From Halopseudomonas aestusnigri (GTDB taxonomy: Bacteria; Pseudomonadota; Gammaproteobacteria; Pseudomonadales; Pseudomonadaceae): a DNA stretch of 64,000 bases. The notes beneath the pieces are model-generated. The model was not told the DNA's origin. It did not search any database and saw only the letters and a list, made by a program, of their open reading frames with translations. The stretch's first letter is position 1. Every line of letters starts with the position of its first letter. Positions 1-8,246 of the stretch are shown here, in pieces. Where the stretch lies: assembly GCF_002197985.1 (NCBI RefSeq), contig NZ_NBYK01000002.1, forward strand, positions 378,994 through 442,993, given 5' to 3'. A program made the translations under genes and the position numbers.

Positions 1-459
1 GTGGCGAGCCTCCGACTTGAGCAGCGAACGATAGAAATCACCCAGCTCCTCATCCAGATGCGGTGCCAGCTTGGCAAAGCGTTCACAGGACCGCGCCTCG
101 ATAAACGCACCGACAATCAGGGTATCGACCAGCCTGCCTGGCTCGGTAGTGCGCACATGCTGGCGTAGACGCTGGGCATATTGGCTGGCAGACAGCCCTC
201 GATAGCTGATGCCGCGCTTGTTCATGATGCTGGTAACCTGCTCGAAATGGCGCAACTCCTCACGCGCAAGTCGGGACATTTTTTGCAGCAGATCCGGTTT
301 GTCGACGTAGCGAAACATCAGCATCAACGCAGTTGAGGCGGCCTTCTTCTCACAGTTGGCGTGGTCGATCAGCAGCTCTTCGGGATGGTTAAGTGCCTGT
401 TCGATCCAGGCATCAGGGGTTCGGCAAGGCAGAAACGCGAGCAATTCTTCGGGCAGCAT
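1..459 (-). CDS. miaE: tRNA-(ms2io6A)-hydroxylase MiaE, 3' end outside window
   Basis: Non-heme di-iron monooxygenase that hydroxylates the isopentenyl side chain of ms2i6A at tRNA position 37. The gene starts at an ATG at 459 and runs off the left edge, giving the first 153 residues of a protein of roughly 200. It begins MLPEELLAFLPCRTPDAW and has a ferritin-like helical pattern with the iron-ligand type motif EELRHFEQ and a second helix FIEARSCERFAKLAPHLDEE, as expected for MiaE. It is divergent from the Usp gene. The identification is from family resemblance; the C-terminal third cannot be judged. Confidence 0.88.
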   Translation of the reverse strand, partial: MLPEELLAFLPCRTPDAWIEQALNHPEELLIDHANCEKKAASTALMLMFRYVDKPDLLQKMSRLAREELRHFEQVTSIMNKRGISYRGLSASQYAQRLRQHVRTTEPGRLVDTLIVGAFIEARSCERFAKLAPHLDEELGDFYRSLLKSEARH

Positions 460-618
460 GGTGTCCGTCACAGGTCAGTTCTTAACGCCCGGCAGTATAC
501 CTGCTGAGAGACTCTATCAGCAGCCCGAATAGACTTGGATCAACACAAGCCAGGTGAAAAGCGGCTACATTTAAGTCAACGTTCAAACGCGTTAAAAAAT
601 CAAGACAGGGAGAACCGC

Positions 619-1479
619 ATGCAAGCCGTCAAACGCATTCTAGTAGTTATCGACCCATCCCAGCAGGAGCAGGTTGCGCTGACCCGTGCCAGCCTCATTG
701 CAGGTTTTATTGAATGCGAACTGCATCTTTTGGTCTGTGAGGACCGCCAGGACTACAGCGATCTGCTGGCACGCCTGCGAGTGGAACAGGATGCCAAGGG
801 CATTCGCTGCAGTGTTACCCAGGACTGGCACAACAACCTCACTGACACCATTTGTCGCGCGGTTACCCGTGAGGGCTGCGATCTGGTGGTCAAGCAGCAC
901 CGCCCCGACAATCCGCTGCGCAAGGCGCTGCTGACCCCGGATGACTGGAAGCTTCTGCGCTACTGCCCTGCCCCCGTTCTGATGGTCAAGAATGGTGACA
1001 GCTGGATGAAGGGCAACGTGCTGGCGGCGGTCGATGTCGGTAATCACGATGACCAGCACCACGTGCTGCACGACACCATCGTCAGTCACGCAGCGGACAT
1101 TGCCGAGATGGTCGGCGGCCAACTGCATCTGGTCAGCGCTCACCCTGCCCCGATGTTGTCGTCTGCAGATCCGGATTACCAGTTGAAGGAGCGTATCGCC
1201 GCCGACTACCTGGAAAAGGCCGGCCAATACACAACGCAGTACGGCATCGATTCGGCGCACCTGCATATTGCAGAAGGTCCGGCCGATTTCCTCATCCCCC
1301 AGGTTGCTGGGCAGCTGGGTGCCAGCGTTACGGTGATTGGCACCATCGCCCGCAAGGGGCTGGCTGGTGCGCTCATCGGCAACACTGCCGAAGTGGTGCT
1401 GGATCAGCTCGACAGCGATATTCTGGTGCTCAAGCCGGAAGACACTCTGGCGCACCTGGAAGCGTTGCTGGAAAAGTAG
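619..1479 (+). CDS. Tandem universal stress protein (UspE-like)
   Basis: Cytoplasmic stress protein of 286 residues with two Usp domains in tandem (about 1-140 and 150-286), the architecture of E. coli UspE. The first begins MQAVKRILVVIDPSQQE; the second contains GNVLAAVDVG and ends with GTIARKGLAGALIGNTAEVV and ILVLKP. I chose the ATG at 619 because AGGGAG lies 5-6 bases upstream and the Usp fold starts there; a longer reading from 535 adds 28 residues unlike the family. The usp / DUF1289 / acnB neighbourhood is also found in Pseudomonas aeruginosa. Its molecular activity is unknown. Confidence 0.85.
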   Translation: MQAVKRILVVIDPSQQEQVALTRASLIAGFIECELHLLVCEDRQDYSDLLARLRVEQDAKGIRCSVTQDWHNNLTDTICRAVTREGCDLVVKQHRPDNPLRKALLTPDDWKLLRYCPAPVLMVKNGDSWMKGNVLAAVDVGNHDDQHHVLHDTIVSHAADIAEMVGGQLHLVSAHPAPMLSSADPDYQLKERIAADYLEKAGQYTTQYGIDSAHLHIAEGPADFLIPQVAGQLGASVTVIGTIARKGLAGALIGNTAEVVLDQLDSDILVLKPEDTLAHLEALLEK

Positions 1480-1486
1480 TCCTGCA

Positions 1487-1939
1487 TCATGCGACCGGCG
1501 GCACACGCCGGTCGTAATAGGCCTGCGACAAGACGAGAAACGTTTGATCTATCTCATCCCGGAGCTGCCGGGTTGAGAGCCCTTCCCATCGGTCCCGCAG
1601 TCTCAGCCCAGCCGCTTGAAGCGGTAGATCTCCCGCCCGTGCCAGCCAACGCTGCACCTTGACGCCGAGCGGCATCGCCGCATCCACTGCCACTCTGGAA
1701 CGTTCCAGCGCCTGACTCAACTCAAGCGCCGAGACCAGCTCGAGGCGCGCCCAGACAATCTGTTCAAGCAGGTGTTCCAGTCGCAGCCAGACCGCCTTGC
1801 GCGCCGTCACATCGTATCGATTCCAGGCCACAATCTCATGGCTGAATCGCTTGCAGCCCCGGCAGACCTGATCGCCGTATACCGTCGAACACAGACCGAT
1901 ACAGGGTGTTTTTTCGTAGTAAAGAGGTTGATCCGCCAT
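1487..1939 (-). CDS. DUF1289 domain-containing protein
   Basis: Small cytoplasmic protein of 150 residues, convergent with the Usp gene. The N-terminal region carries the DUF1289 cysteine signature C-x3-C-x8-C-x2-C (CIGLCSTVYGDQVCRGCKR), followed by the usual EIVAWN stretch; this probably binds a metal. The C-terminal part is alpha-helical and rich in Leu, Arg and Glu. No function is established for the family. It is transcribed away from acnB, with which it shares an intergenic region of about 360 bases. Confidence 0.82.
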   Translation of the reverse strand: MADQPLYYEKTPCIGLCSTVYGDQVCRGCKRFSHEIVAWNRYDVTARKAVWLRLEHLLEQIVWARLELVSALELSQALERSRVAVDAAMPLGVKVQRWLARAGDLPLQAAGLRLRDRWEGLSTRQLRDEIDQTFLVLSQAYYDRRVPPVA

Positions 1940-2035
1940 AGACTCGAGTTGCCAACGCTTAAAATGCGCATGATAAAGGACCGGTCCTACCCGGAACAGC
2001 TGATTGACTCAGTGGGGATACAGCTGCGCTGCAAC

Positions 2036-2064
2036 TTAACTTTACGTTCGGCATCCTGTAGAAT
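2036..2064 (+). promoter_or_regulatory. Possible sigma-70 promoter of acnB
   Basis: TTAACT (2036-2041) and TAGAAT (2059-2064) are separated by 17 bases. The -10 box matches 5 of 6 consensus bases and the -35 box 4 of 6. It points toward acnB. This is a motif match only. Confidence 0.4.
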
Positions 2065-2194
2065 CGGCCCGCCGTTAGGGCTGTGTTTCAGGCGTCAGCC
2101 CGCAACCCGTTACGTATCTGCCACCAGTTACCCCAGGTTGCCCCCCACCAGAACGGGTAGACGTCTGTCACAGTCTTATAGTCGCCACACTTTA

Positions 2195-2244
2195 GGGAAG
2201 CACTGAATAACTCCCTTGTCCAAGATGCTTATTCAGTGCTTCCC
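2195..2244. repeat. Perfect 16-bp inverted repeat upstream of acnB
   Basis: GGGAAGCACTGAATAA (2195-2210) is repeated exactly in inverse orientation at 2229-2244, with an 18-base spacer. There is no T-run, so it is not a standard terminator. It could form a strong hairpin in the acnB leader. It could also be a relic of a small mobile repeat, since the outer bases resemble IS5-type ends, but I see no target duplication. Confidence 0.75.
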
Positions 2245-2263
2245 GGAGTCCGAGAGGATGACC

Positions 2264-2282
2264 GTTCCGACACGATCGGAAC
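2264..2282 (+). promoter_or_regulatory. Small hairpin next to the acnB ribosome binding site
   Basis: GTTCCGA (2264-2270) and TCGGAAC (2276-2282) form a 7-bp stem with a 5-base loop, ending 8 bases before the GAGGGT ribosome binding site. A hairpin this close could influence initiation; this is inference. Confidence 0.45.
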
Positions 2283-2303
2283 AGACTGATGAGGGTAATA
2301 ACT

Positions 2304-4898
2304 GTGCTTGAAGCCTATCGCAAACACGTTGAAGAGCGCGCTGCTCAGGGCGTCGTTCCTCAGCCGCTGAACGCCGAACAAACTGCAGGTCTGGTTGATC
2401 TGCTGAAAAACCCGCCGGCAGGTGAAGAAGAGTTTCTGCTTGACCTGCTCACCAATCGCGTCCCGCCGGGCGTAGACGAAGCCGCCTACGTCAAGGCCGG
2501 TTTCCTCTCCGCTATCGCCAAGGGCGAAGCCACCTCGCCGCTGCTGACCAAAGAGCGCGCAGTTGAGCTGCTGGGTACCATGCAGGGCGGTTACAACATC
2601 GCCACTCTGGTGGAGCTGCTGGACGACGCAGCACTGGCCGCCACTGCTGCCGAACAACTCAAGCACACCCTGCTGATGTTTGACGCCTTCCACGACGTTG
2701 CCGAAAAAGCCAAGGCTGGCAACGTTCACGCCAAGGCGGTACTGCAGTCCTGGGCTGACGGCGAATGGTTTGTCAACAAGCCTGCTGTGGCCGAAAAGAT
2801 TTCCCTCACCGTATTCAAGGTGCCGGGCGAAACCAACACCGACGACCTGTCTCCGGCTCCGGATGCCTGGTCCCGCCCTGACATCCCGCTGCACGCTCTG
2901 GCCATGCTGAAAATGGCCCGTGACGGTATCGAGCCGACCGAGCCGGGCGTTGTTGGCCCGCTGAAGCAGATCGAAGAAGCCAAGGCCAAGGGCTTCCCGG
3001 TTGCCTACGTCGGCGACGTTGTTGGTACTGGCTCTTCCCGTAAGTCTGCAACCAACTCGGTTCTGTGGTTCTTCGGCGACGACATTCCTTACGTTCCGAA
3101 CAAGCGTGCTGGCGGCTTCTGCTTCGGCACCAAGATTGCCCCGATCTTCTACAACACAATGGAAGACGCCGGCGCGCTGCCGATCGAGTTCGACTGCACC
3201 GACCTGAACATGGGCGACGTCATTGACGTGTACCCTTACGAAGGCAAGGTCTGCAAGCACGGCACTGACGAAGTCATCACCACCTTCGAACTGAAGACTC
3301 AGGTACTGCTGGACGAAGTTCGCGCTGGTGGCCGTATCCCGCTGATCATTGGCCGCGGCCTGACCGAGAAGGCCCGCACTGAACTGGGTCTGGGCGCTTC
3401 CGACCTGTTCCGCAAGCCCGATCAGCCGGCTGACACTGGCAAGGGTTACACCCTGGCACAGAAGATGGTCGGCAAGGCCTGCGGCGTTGAGGGCATCCGC
3501 CCCGGCACCTACTGCGAGCCGAAGATGACTACCGTCGGTTCCCAGGACACCACTGGCCCGATGACCCGTGACGAGCTGAAGGACCTGGCTTGCCTGGGCT
3601 TCTCTGCCGATCTGGTCATGCAGTCGTTCTGTCACACCGCGGCGTATCCGAAGCCGATCGACGTAACCACTCACCACACCCTGCCCGACTTCATCCACAA
3701 CCGTGGCGGTGTTGCGCTGCGTCCGGGTGACGGCATCATCCACAGCTGGCTGAACCGCATGCTGCTGCCTGATACCGTTGGTACCGGTGGTGACTCTCAC
3801 ACCCGTTTCCCGATGGGCATCTCCTTCCCGGCCGGCTCCGGTCTGGTCGCCTTCGCAGCAGCCACCGGCGTAATGCCGCTGGACATGCCGGAATCCGTCC
3901 TGGTTCGCTTCAAGGGCAAGATGCAGCCTGGTATCACCCTGCGCGACCTGGTTCATGCCATCCCCTACTACGCCATTCAGGAAGGTCTGCTGACTGTCGA
4001 GAAGAAAGGCAAGAAGAACATCTTCTCCGGCCGTATTCTCGAGATCGAAGGTCTGGATCACCTGACCGCCGAGCAAGCGTTCGAGTTGTCTGATGCGTCT
4101 GCCGAGCGCTCTGCTGCCGGCTGTACCATCAAGCTGAGCGAAGAGTCGGTTGCCGAGTACCTGAAGTCCAACATCGTCCTGCTGCGCTGGATGATTGCCA
4201 ACGGCTATCAGGATCCGCGTACCCTGGAGCGTCGCGCCAAGGCCATGGAAGAGTGGCTGGCCAACCCGAGCCTGATGGCTGCCGATGCTGACGCCGAGTA
4301 TGCCGCCGTGATCGAAATCGATCTGGCCGACATCAAGGAGCCGGTACTGTGTGCACCGAACGATCCGGATGATGCCCGTCTGCTGTCTGAGGTTGCCGGC
4401 CAGAAAATCGACGAAGTCTTCATCGGTTCCTGCATGACCAACATCGGCCACTTCCGCGCTGCCGGCAAGCTGCTCGAGAAGAACAAGGGCGCTATCCCGA
4501 CCCGTCTGTGGCTGGCTCCGCCGACCAAGATGGACCAGTACCAGCTGACCGAAGAAGGCTATTACGGCATCTACGGCAAGGCCGGTGCGCGCATGGAAAT
4601 GCCGGGCTGCTCGCTGTGCATGGGTAACCAGGCACGTGTTGCTGCCAAGTCGACCGTTGTCTCCACCTCCACACGGAACTTCCCGAACCGTCTGGGTGAT
4701 GGTGCAGATGTGTTCCTGGCGTCTGCCGAGCTGGCCTCGGTTGCATCGATCCTGGGCAAACTGCCGACTGTTGAAGAGTACATGGAATACGCCGCGCAGA
4801 TCGACAGCATGGCTGCCGACGTATACCGCTACATGAACTTCAACGAAATCGAGTCCTACCAGAAAGCCGCTGCGTCCATCCCGGTCGCTCAGCTCTGA
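2304..4898 (+). CDS. acnB: Bifunctional aconitate hydratase 2 / 2-methylisocitrate dehydratase
   Basis: Iron-sulfur enzyme of the TCA and methylcitrate cycles that isomerises citrate and isocitrate. With the GTG at 2304 the protein has 864 residues, close to E. coli AcnB (865). The order is AcnB type: N-terminal HEAT-like domain ([15 protein letters not shown]), swivel domain, then the catalytic domains. Cluster cysteines are visible in GSCMTNIGH and in CSLCMGNQ near the C-terminus. I prefer GTG 2304 because GAGGGT sits 7 bases upstream and the family starts with M-L-E; the in-frame ATG at 2289 would add five residues and place that site inside the gene. A strong terminator follows at 4911. 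Monocistronic by layout. Confidence 0.97.
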   Translation: MLEAYRKHVEERAAQGVVPQPLNAEQTAGLVDLLKNPPAGEEEFLLDLLTNRVPPGVDEAAYVKAGFLSAIAKGEATSPLLTKERAVELLGTMQGGYNIATLVELLDDAALAATAAEQLKHTLLMFDAFHDVAEKAKAGNVHAKAVLQSWADGEWFVNKPAVAEKISLTVFKVPGETNTDDLSPAPDAWSRPDIPLHALAMLKMARDGIEPTEPGVVGPLKQIEEAKAKGFPVAYVGDVVGTGSSRKSATNSVLWFFGDDIPYVPNKRAGGFCFGTKIAPIFYNTMEDAGALPIEFDCTDLNMGDVIDVYPYEGKVCKHGTDEVITTFELKTQVLLDEVRAGGRIPLIIGRGLTEKARTELGLGASDLFRKPDQPADTGKGYTLAQKMVGKACGVEGIRPGTYCEPKMTTVGSQDTTGPMTRDELKDLACLGFSADLVMQSFCHTAAYPKPIDVTTHHTLPDFIHNRGGVALRPGDGIIHSWLNRMLLPDTVGTGGDSHTRFPMGISFPAGSGLVAFAAATGVMPLDMPESVLVRFKGKMQPGITLRDLVHAIPYYAIQEGLLTVEKKGKKNIFSGRILEIEGLDHLTAEQAFELSDASAERSAAGCTIKLSEESVAEYLKSNIVLLRWMIANGYQDPRTLERRAKAMEEWLANPSLMAADADAEYAAVIEIDLADIKEPVLCAPNDPDDARLLSEVAGQKIDEVFIGSCMTNIGHFRAAGKLLEKNKGAIPTRLWLAPPTKMDQYQLTEEGYYGIYGKAGARMEMPGCSLCMGNQARVAAKSTVVSTSTRNFPNRLGDGADVFLASAELASVASILGKLPTVEEYMEYAAQIDSMAADVYRYMNFNEIESYQKAAASIPVAQL

Positions 4899-4910
4899 TA
4901 GCTGCCTCGT

Positions 4911-4941
4911 AAAAAACCCCGCCTCGTGCGGGGTTTTTTTT
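4911..4941 (+). terminator. Rho-independent terminator of acnB
   Basis: A GC-rich stem (CCCCGC 4917-4922 with GCGGGG 4928-4933) flanked by an A-run and an eight-base T-run, 12 bases after the acnB stop. Confidence 0.93.
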
Positions 4942-5226
4942 GCTTTGCAGAATCTCAGGGCACACGGAAGAATATCTGTCCCGACTCCGATACTGCCCTG
5001 GCGGAGAAAGCGTTGGCTTACCGGCTACGACGACCCTGTATCAGCCTGTACGACGGAGTAAGAGCAGCGTCTCCGCGGTGTCCCAGCAAGTGCCGATACT
5101 TTCGGCAGATGGCTGCATGAGAAGATCGAGTCAGGTGCTTCGCTTGCCCTGGCCGGAATACTGTCGGCGCATTGCGGAGCTTTTCAAGTTGACACCTTCG
5201 CCTCGGGTGCGCAAAACCGGCAAACC
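4942..5226. other. Intergenic stretch without visible gene
   Basis: The 285 bases between the acnB terminator and the 3' end of the tetR gene contain only short overlapping reading frames without recognisable motifs or ribosome binding sites. I see no RNA gene or repeat. Confidence 0.5.
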
Positions 5227-5835
5227 CTACTCCAGCAGCGATGCTCCCAGCTTGAGTGCTGTCTCGGTGACCGCTTCCACCGAATGCCGGTAGCCGCTTT
5301 CCATCCAGTACAGAGCAATATGAATCACCCCGCCAAGAATACCGGCCTGCAGCATCTCGTCGAAGTGCTGACCGGGCTGTGCCAGTGCGCGGGTCATATC
5401 CTGGCTACTGGCTCTGAGGGAGCGGTCTATGGCTTCGTCAACTGACGGGCTAATACCCCGAATGTCGACCAGTAACAGGCGTGCCTCCTGGGGATGATCC
5501 CGCAGATAGGTGAAGTACGCCTGCAGCATTGCCCGGCTGCGGGCCGAACGGTCATCTCCGGCAGCTTCGGCTGCAGCCATATTCAGCTCGCGGACCTTGC
5601 GTGCGGTCTGTTCATAGCAGGCAATCAGCAACTCGTCACTGTGCCCGAAGGACTCGTAAAAATAGCGCTGGGTCAGTCCGGCGGCGTCACAAACCTGCTT
5701 GACGCCGGAGTGCCGGTATCCGTGTTCGCCGTAAATACGTGTTGCGGCGTCGATCAATTGCTGCCGGCGCTGCGCCCTGCGCTCTTCGGTTGAGGAGCCA
5801 CGATAGCGGCGTTTGACTGAGGTAGCTGTATTCAT
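5227..5835 (-). CDS. TetR/AcrR family transcriptional regulator
   Basis: Repressor-type regulator of 202 residues from the ATG at 5835. An N-terminal helix-turn-helix is clear in the stretch GVKQVCDAAGLTQRYFYESF, followed by the usual ESFGHSDELL transition and a helical ligand-binding domain. A TTG at 5865 in frame would add ten residues; I prefer the ATG, since the extended start enters the promoter/operator area. It is divergent from the monooxygenase cluster at 5919, and a perfect 18-bp palindrome in the intergenic region is the likely binding site. By TetR precedent it should repress the cluster, and perhaps itself, until a substrate-like ligand binds. The ligand is unknown. Confidence 0.9.
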   Translation of the reverse strand: MNTATSVKRRYRGSSTEERRAQRRQQLIDAATRIYGEHGYRHSGVKQVCDAAGLTQRYFYESFGHSDELLIACYEQTARKVRELNMAAAEAAGDDRSARSRAMLQAYFTYLRDHPQEARLLLVDIRGISPSVDEAIDRSLRASSQDMTRALAQPGQHFDEMLQAGILGGVIHIALYWMESGYRHSVEAVTETALKLGASLLE

Positions 5836-5858
5836 TCGGTGAATTCTGACAACGGGGA

Positions 5859-5887
5859 TTGCCAAAGAGTATATGACAATCTAGATT
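5859..5887 (+). promoter_or_regulatory. Probable promoter of the monooxygenase cluster
   Basis: TTGCCA (5859-5864, 5 of 6 consensus bases), a 17-base spacer and TAGATT (5882-5887, 4 of 6) lie upstream of the gene at 5919. The -10 box falls inside the palindromic operator at 5874-5891, so a bound repressor would block polymerase. Confidence 0.5.
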
Positions 5888-5891
5888 GTCA
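5874..5891. promoter_or_regulatory. TetR-type operator, perfect 18-bp palindrome
   Basis: TGACAATCTAGATTGTCA reads identically on both strands. It lies between the divergent TetR regulator and the monooxygenase gene and overlaps the predicted -10 box. Length, symmetry and position are typical of TetR-family operators. Confidence 0.82.
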
Positions 5892-5918
5892 CCACTACCC
5901 ACGTGACGGGATACCACA

Positions 5919-7391
5919 ATGACACAAGAACAATATGCATTTGAACCTGTACCACTGGATGTTCTTATCATCGGCGCAGGCCTGTCGGGCATCGGCGCCG
6001 CACATGCACTGAGCAGTCAATGCCCCGACAAGCGCTATCTGATACTGGAGCGCCGCGCGGCGATCGGCGGAACCTGGGATCTGTTCCGCTACCCTGGCAT
6101 CCGCTCCGATTCGGACATGTATACCCTCAGCTACAGTTACAAGCCGTGGGCCAACCGCAAGTCCATTGCCGACGGCGCGGACATCAAGCGCTATATCGAG
6201 GAAATTGCCGAAGACTCGGGCGCCATTCATAACATCCGCTTCCAGCGTCGCGTGGTATCCGCCAACTGGTCCAGCGAACATGGGCGGTGGGATGTGGTTG
6301 CGTTGCTTACCGACGCAGAGGGTAATGAGCAAGAGGAGCATTACCAGGCACGTTTCCTGTTCTCTTGCTCCGGCTATTACAGCTACGACGAAGGCTACCG
6401 CCCCGCATTTCCAAACGAAGAGGCATTCAAGGGGCAGATCATTCATCCGCAGTTCTGGCCTGAAGACCTTGATTACACTGGCAAGCGCGTCGTTGTCATC
6501 GGCAGCGGTGCAACGGCAGTTACTCTGGTTCCCTCGATGACGGCGAAGGCTGCCCACGTAACCATGCTGCAGCGCACTCCCAGTTATGTGGTTGCCCGGC
6601 CGCAGCGTGACGGCGTTGCTCACACGCTGCAGAAATGGCTGCCACTGCAGGCAGCCCATTCGCTGACCCGCTGGAAAAACGTCTTCCTGACCCAGTTCTT
6701 CTATCGTATCGCCCGCAGCCGACCGGAGCAGTTCAAGGAACGTGTACTGCACATGGTCAAGACGCAGGTCGGCGATGTTGACATGAAGCACTTCACCCCG
6801 GATTACAAACCATGGGACCAGCGCCTCTGCGCAGTACCCGATGGCGACCTGTTCCGCGACGTGCGCGCCGGTCGCGCCAGCGTCGTGACCGATACCATCG
6901 ACAGCTTCACCGAGAATGGCATCCGCCTGAGTTCTGGTGAAGAGCTGGAGGCCGACATCATCGTGACTGCGACCGGGCTCAAGGTGAACGCCCTTGGCGA
7001 TGTGACTGTGTGTGTTGACGGGCAGCCGATGCGCTTCAATGAACGCATGTCCTACAAGGGCATGATGCTCAGTGACGTACCCAATATGATAGTGACCTTT
7101 GGCTACACCAATGCTTCCTGGACGCTGAAAGCCGAGCTGACTGCCAACTACGCCTGCCGCCTGCTGCGCTATATGGACAAGCACCACTACCGTACCGCCG
7201 TTGTCCGCCGCGACCCGTCGGTGCAGGAGCAACCCTTCCTGGACTTCACTTCCGGTTACGTTCAGCGCGCTGCCAATGTGCTGCCCAAACAGGGGGATCG
7301 TGCGCCCTGGCAGGTGCATCAGAGCTACCTGAAAGACAAGCTGACCATTCAGTACGGCCGTATCGACGACGGCGTGATGCAGTTTCAATAA
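5919..7391 (+). CDS. AlmA-like flavin-binding (Baeyer-Villiger type) monooxygenase
   Basis: FAD- and NADPH-dependent monooxygenase of 490 residues. It has an N-terminal FAD Rossmann motif GAGLSGIG (19-26), the following GGTWDLFRYPGIRSDSDM segment, the Baeyer-Villiger fingerprint FKGQIIHPQFW (about 170-180) and a second nucleotide-binding motif GSGATA near 195-200. The N-terminal half closely resembles AlmA, the long-chain alkane monooxygenase of Acinetobacter and Alcanivorax. A role in oxidising long-chain alkanes or ketones is inferred from that resemblance. It is the first gene of a probable operon with an SDR (17-base gap) and an alpha/beta hydrolase, a sensible set for oxidation, alcohol/ketone interconversion and ester cleavage. 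Likely controlled by the divergent TetR. Confidence 0.88.
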   Translation: MTQEQYAFEPVPLDVLIIGAGLSGIGAAHALSSQCPDKRYLILERRAAIGGTWDLFRYPGIRSDSDMYTLSYSYKPWANRKSIADGADIKRYIEEIAEDSGAIHNIRFQRRVVSANWSSEHGRWDVVALLTDAEGNEQEEHYQARFLFSCSGYYSYDEGYRPAFPNEEAFKGQIIHPQFWPEDLDYTGKRVVVIGSGATAVTLVPSMTAKAAHVTMLQRTPSYVVARPQRDGVAHTLQKWLPLQAAHSLTRWKNVFLTQFFYRIARSRPEQFKERVLHMVKTQVGDVDMKHFTPDYKPWDQRLCAVPDGDLFRDVRAGRASVVTDTIDSFTENGIRLSSGEELEADIIVTATGLKVNALGDVTVCVDGQPMRFNERMSYKGMMLSDVPNMIVTFGYTNASWTLKAELTANYACRLLRYMDKHHYRTAVVRRDPSVQEQPFLDFTSGYVQRAANVLPKQGDRAPWQVHQSYLKDKLTIQYGRIDDGVMQFQ

Positions 7392-7408
7392 CAAGGAAAA
7401 CAGACAAC

Positions 7409-8224
7409 ATGCAGATCAAGGATTGTGTAGCAGTACTGACAGGCGCCGGCAGCGGTATCGGCCGGGCTCTGGCAGTGGCGCTGGCCCGTAGTGGTTGCCA
7501 TCTGGCACTCGTGGACCTCAACCCCGATTCGCTGGCGGAAACCGCGACACAGGCTCGGGCGCTTGGTGCCAGGGTCAGCGAGCATCCGACAGATGTATCG
7601 GACCGGTCAGCCGTTGCCGCATTACCGTCAGCGGTCGTTGCAGAGCATGGCAGTGTTGATCTGCTGATCAATAACGCCGGCGTCGCCCTGGGCGGCACCT
7701 TCGATCAGGTCAGCGAGGAGAACTTCGACTGGCTGATGTCGATCAATTTTGACGCGGTAGTAACCCTGTGCCGGGCATTTCTGCCGCTGCTCCGACAGCG
7801 GCCTGAGGCACGTATCGTGAATATCTCCAGCCTGTTCGGGCTCATTACCCCCGCCGGCCAGACCGCGTACTGTGCGAGCAAGTTTGCGGTACGCGGATTC
7901 TCCAACGCCTTGAGACTGGAGCTGACCAACACCAATGTTGGCGTCACCGTGGTGCACCCGGGAGGCGTCGCCACTGCTATCGCGACCAGTGCCCGCTCTC
8001 CTGACAGTGAAAGTGACGCAGAGAAGCAGAGGAAACTGGCGCGTGCCAACCGACTGCTGCGCATGCCACCGCCCAAGGCGGCACAAATTATCCTCAGGGG
8101 CATCGAGCGCAACAAGCCACGGGTTATTGTTGGCAACGACGCCCGCATCCTGTCATGGCTGGAGCGTCTTATGCCGGTCAACTACTGGCGCCTGCTGCCA
8201 GGGCTGGCCGACAGCGACGCGTGA
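7409..8224 (+). CDS. SDR family NAD(P)-dependent oxidoreductase
   Basis: Classical short-chain dehydrogenase/reductase of 271 residues. It shows the cofactor glycine motif TGAGSGIG (residues 11-18), the structural NNAG motif and the catalytic Y-x3-K as YCASK (Tyr154, Lys158), with a Ser in the NISSLFG strand upstream. It probably interconverts an alcohol and a ketone or aldehyde. It follows the monooxygenase by 17 bases and precedes the hydrolase by 22 bases, so the three genes are probably one transcript. Substrate unknown. Confidence 0.9.
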   Translation: MQIKDCVAVLTGAGSGIGRALAVALARSGCHLALVDLNPDSLAETATQARALGARVSEHPTDVSDRSAVAALPSAVVAEHGSVDLLINNAGVALGGTFDQVSEENFDWLMSINFDAVVTLCRAFLPLLRQRPEARIVNISSLFGLITPAGQTAYCASKFAVRGFSNALRLELTNTNVGVTVVHPGGVATAIATSARSPDSESDAEKQRKLARANRLLRMPPPKAAQIILRGIERNKPRVIVGNDARILSWLERLMPVNYWRLLPGLADSDA

Positions 8225-8246
8225 CGGATCATACGAGGAGATCAAC

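Larger units (their letters stand above)
1940..2303. other. Intergenic region and acnB leader
   Basis: This 364-base stretch separates the divergent DUF1289 and acnB genes and I see no convincing gene in it. It holds a possible sigma-70 promoter (2036-2064), a perfect 16-base inverted repeat (2195-2210 with 2229-2244), a second 7-base hairpin (2264-2282) and the acnB ribosome binding site GAGGGT at 2291-2296. If the promoter is right, the acnB mRNA has a structured leader of more than 200 bases. Confidence 0.6.

Noticed and set aside
2195..2244. Insertion sequence remnant
   Set aside because: The ends look IS5-like, but there is no target duplication and no transposase fragment, so I list it only as an inverted repeat.
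2229..4451. Long minus-strand open frame (740 codons) inside acnB
   Set aside because: It lies wholly antisense to an unmistakable acnB; its composition reflects codon use of the GC-rich gene on the other strand and no domain is recognisable.
5895..7394. Minus-strand open frame of 499 codons opposite the AlmA-like gene
   Set aside because: Mirrors the monooxygenase gene, would cross the operator region, and shows no known motif.
7935..8246. N-terminal extension of the alpha/beta hydrolase into the SDR gene
   Set aside because: GTG 8247 has GAGGAG and begins the membrane anchor; the extension is an out-of-frame reading of the SDR gene.
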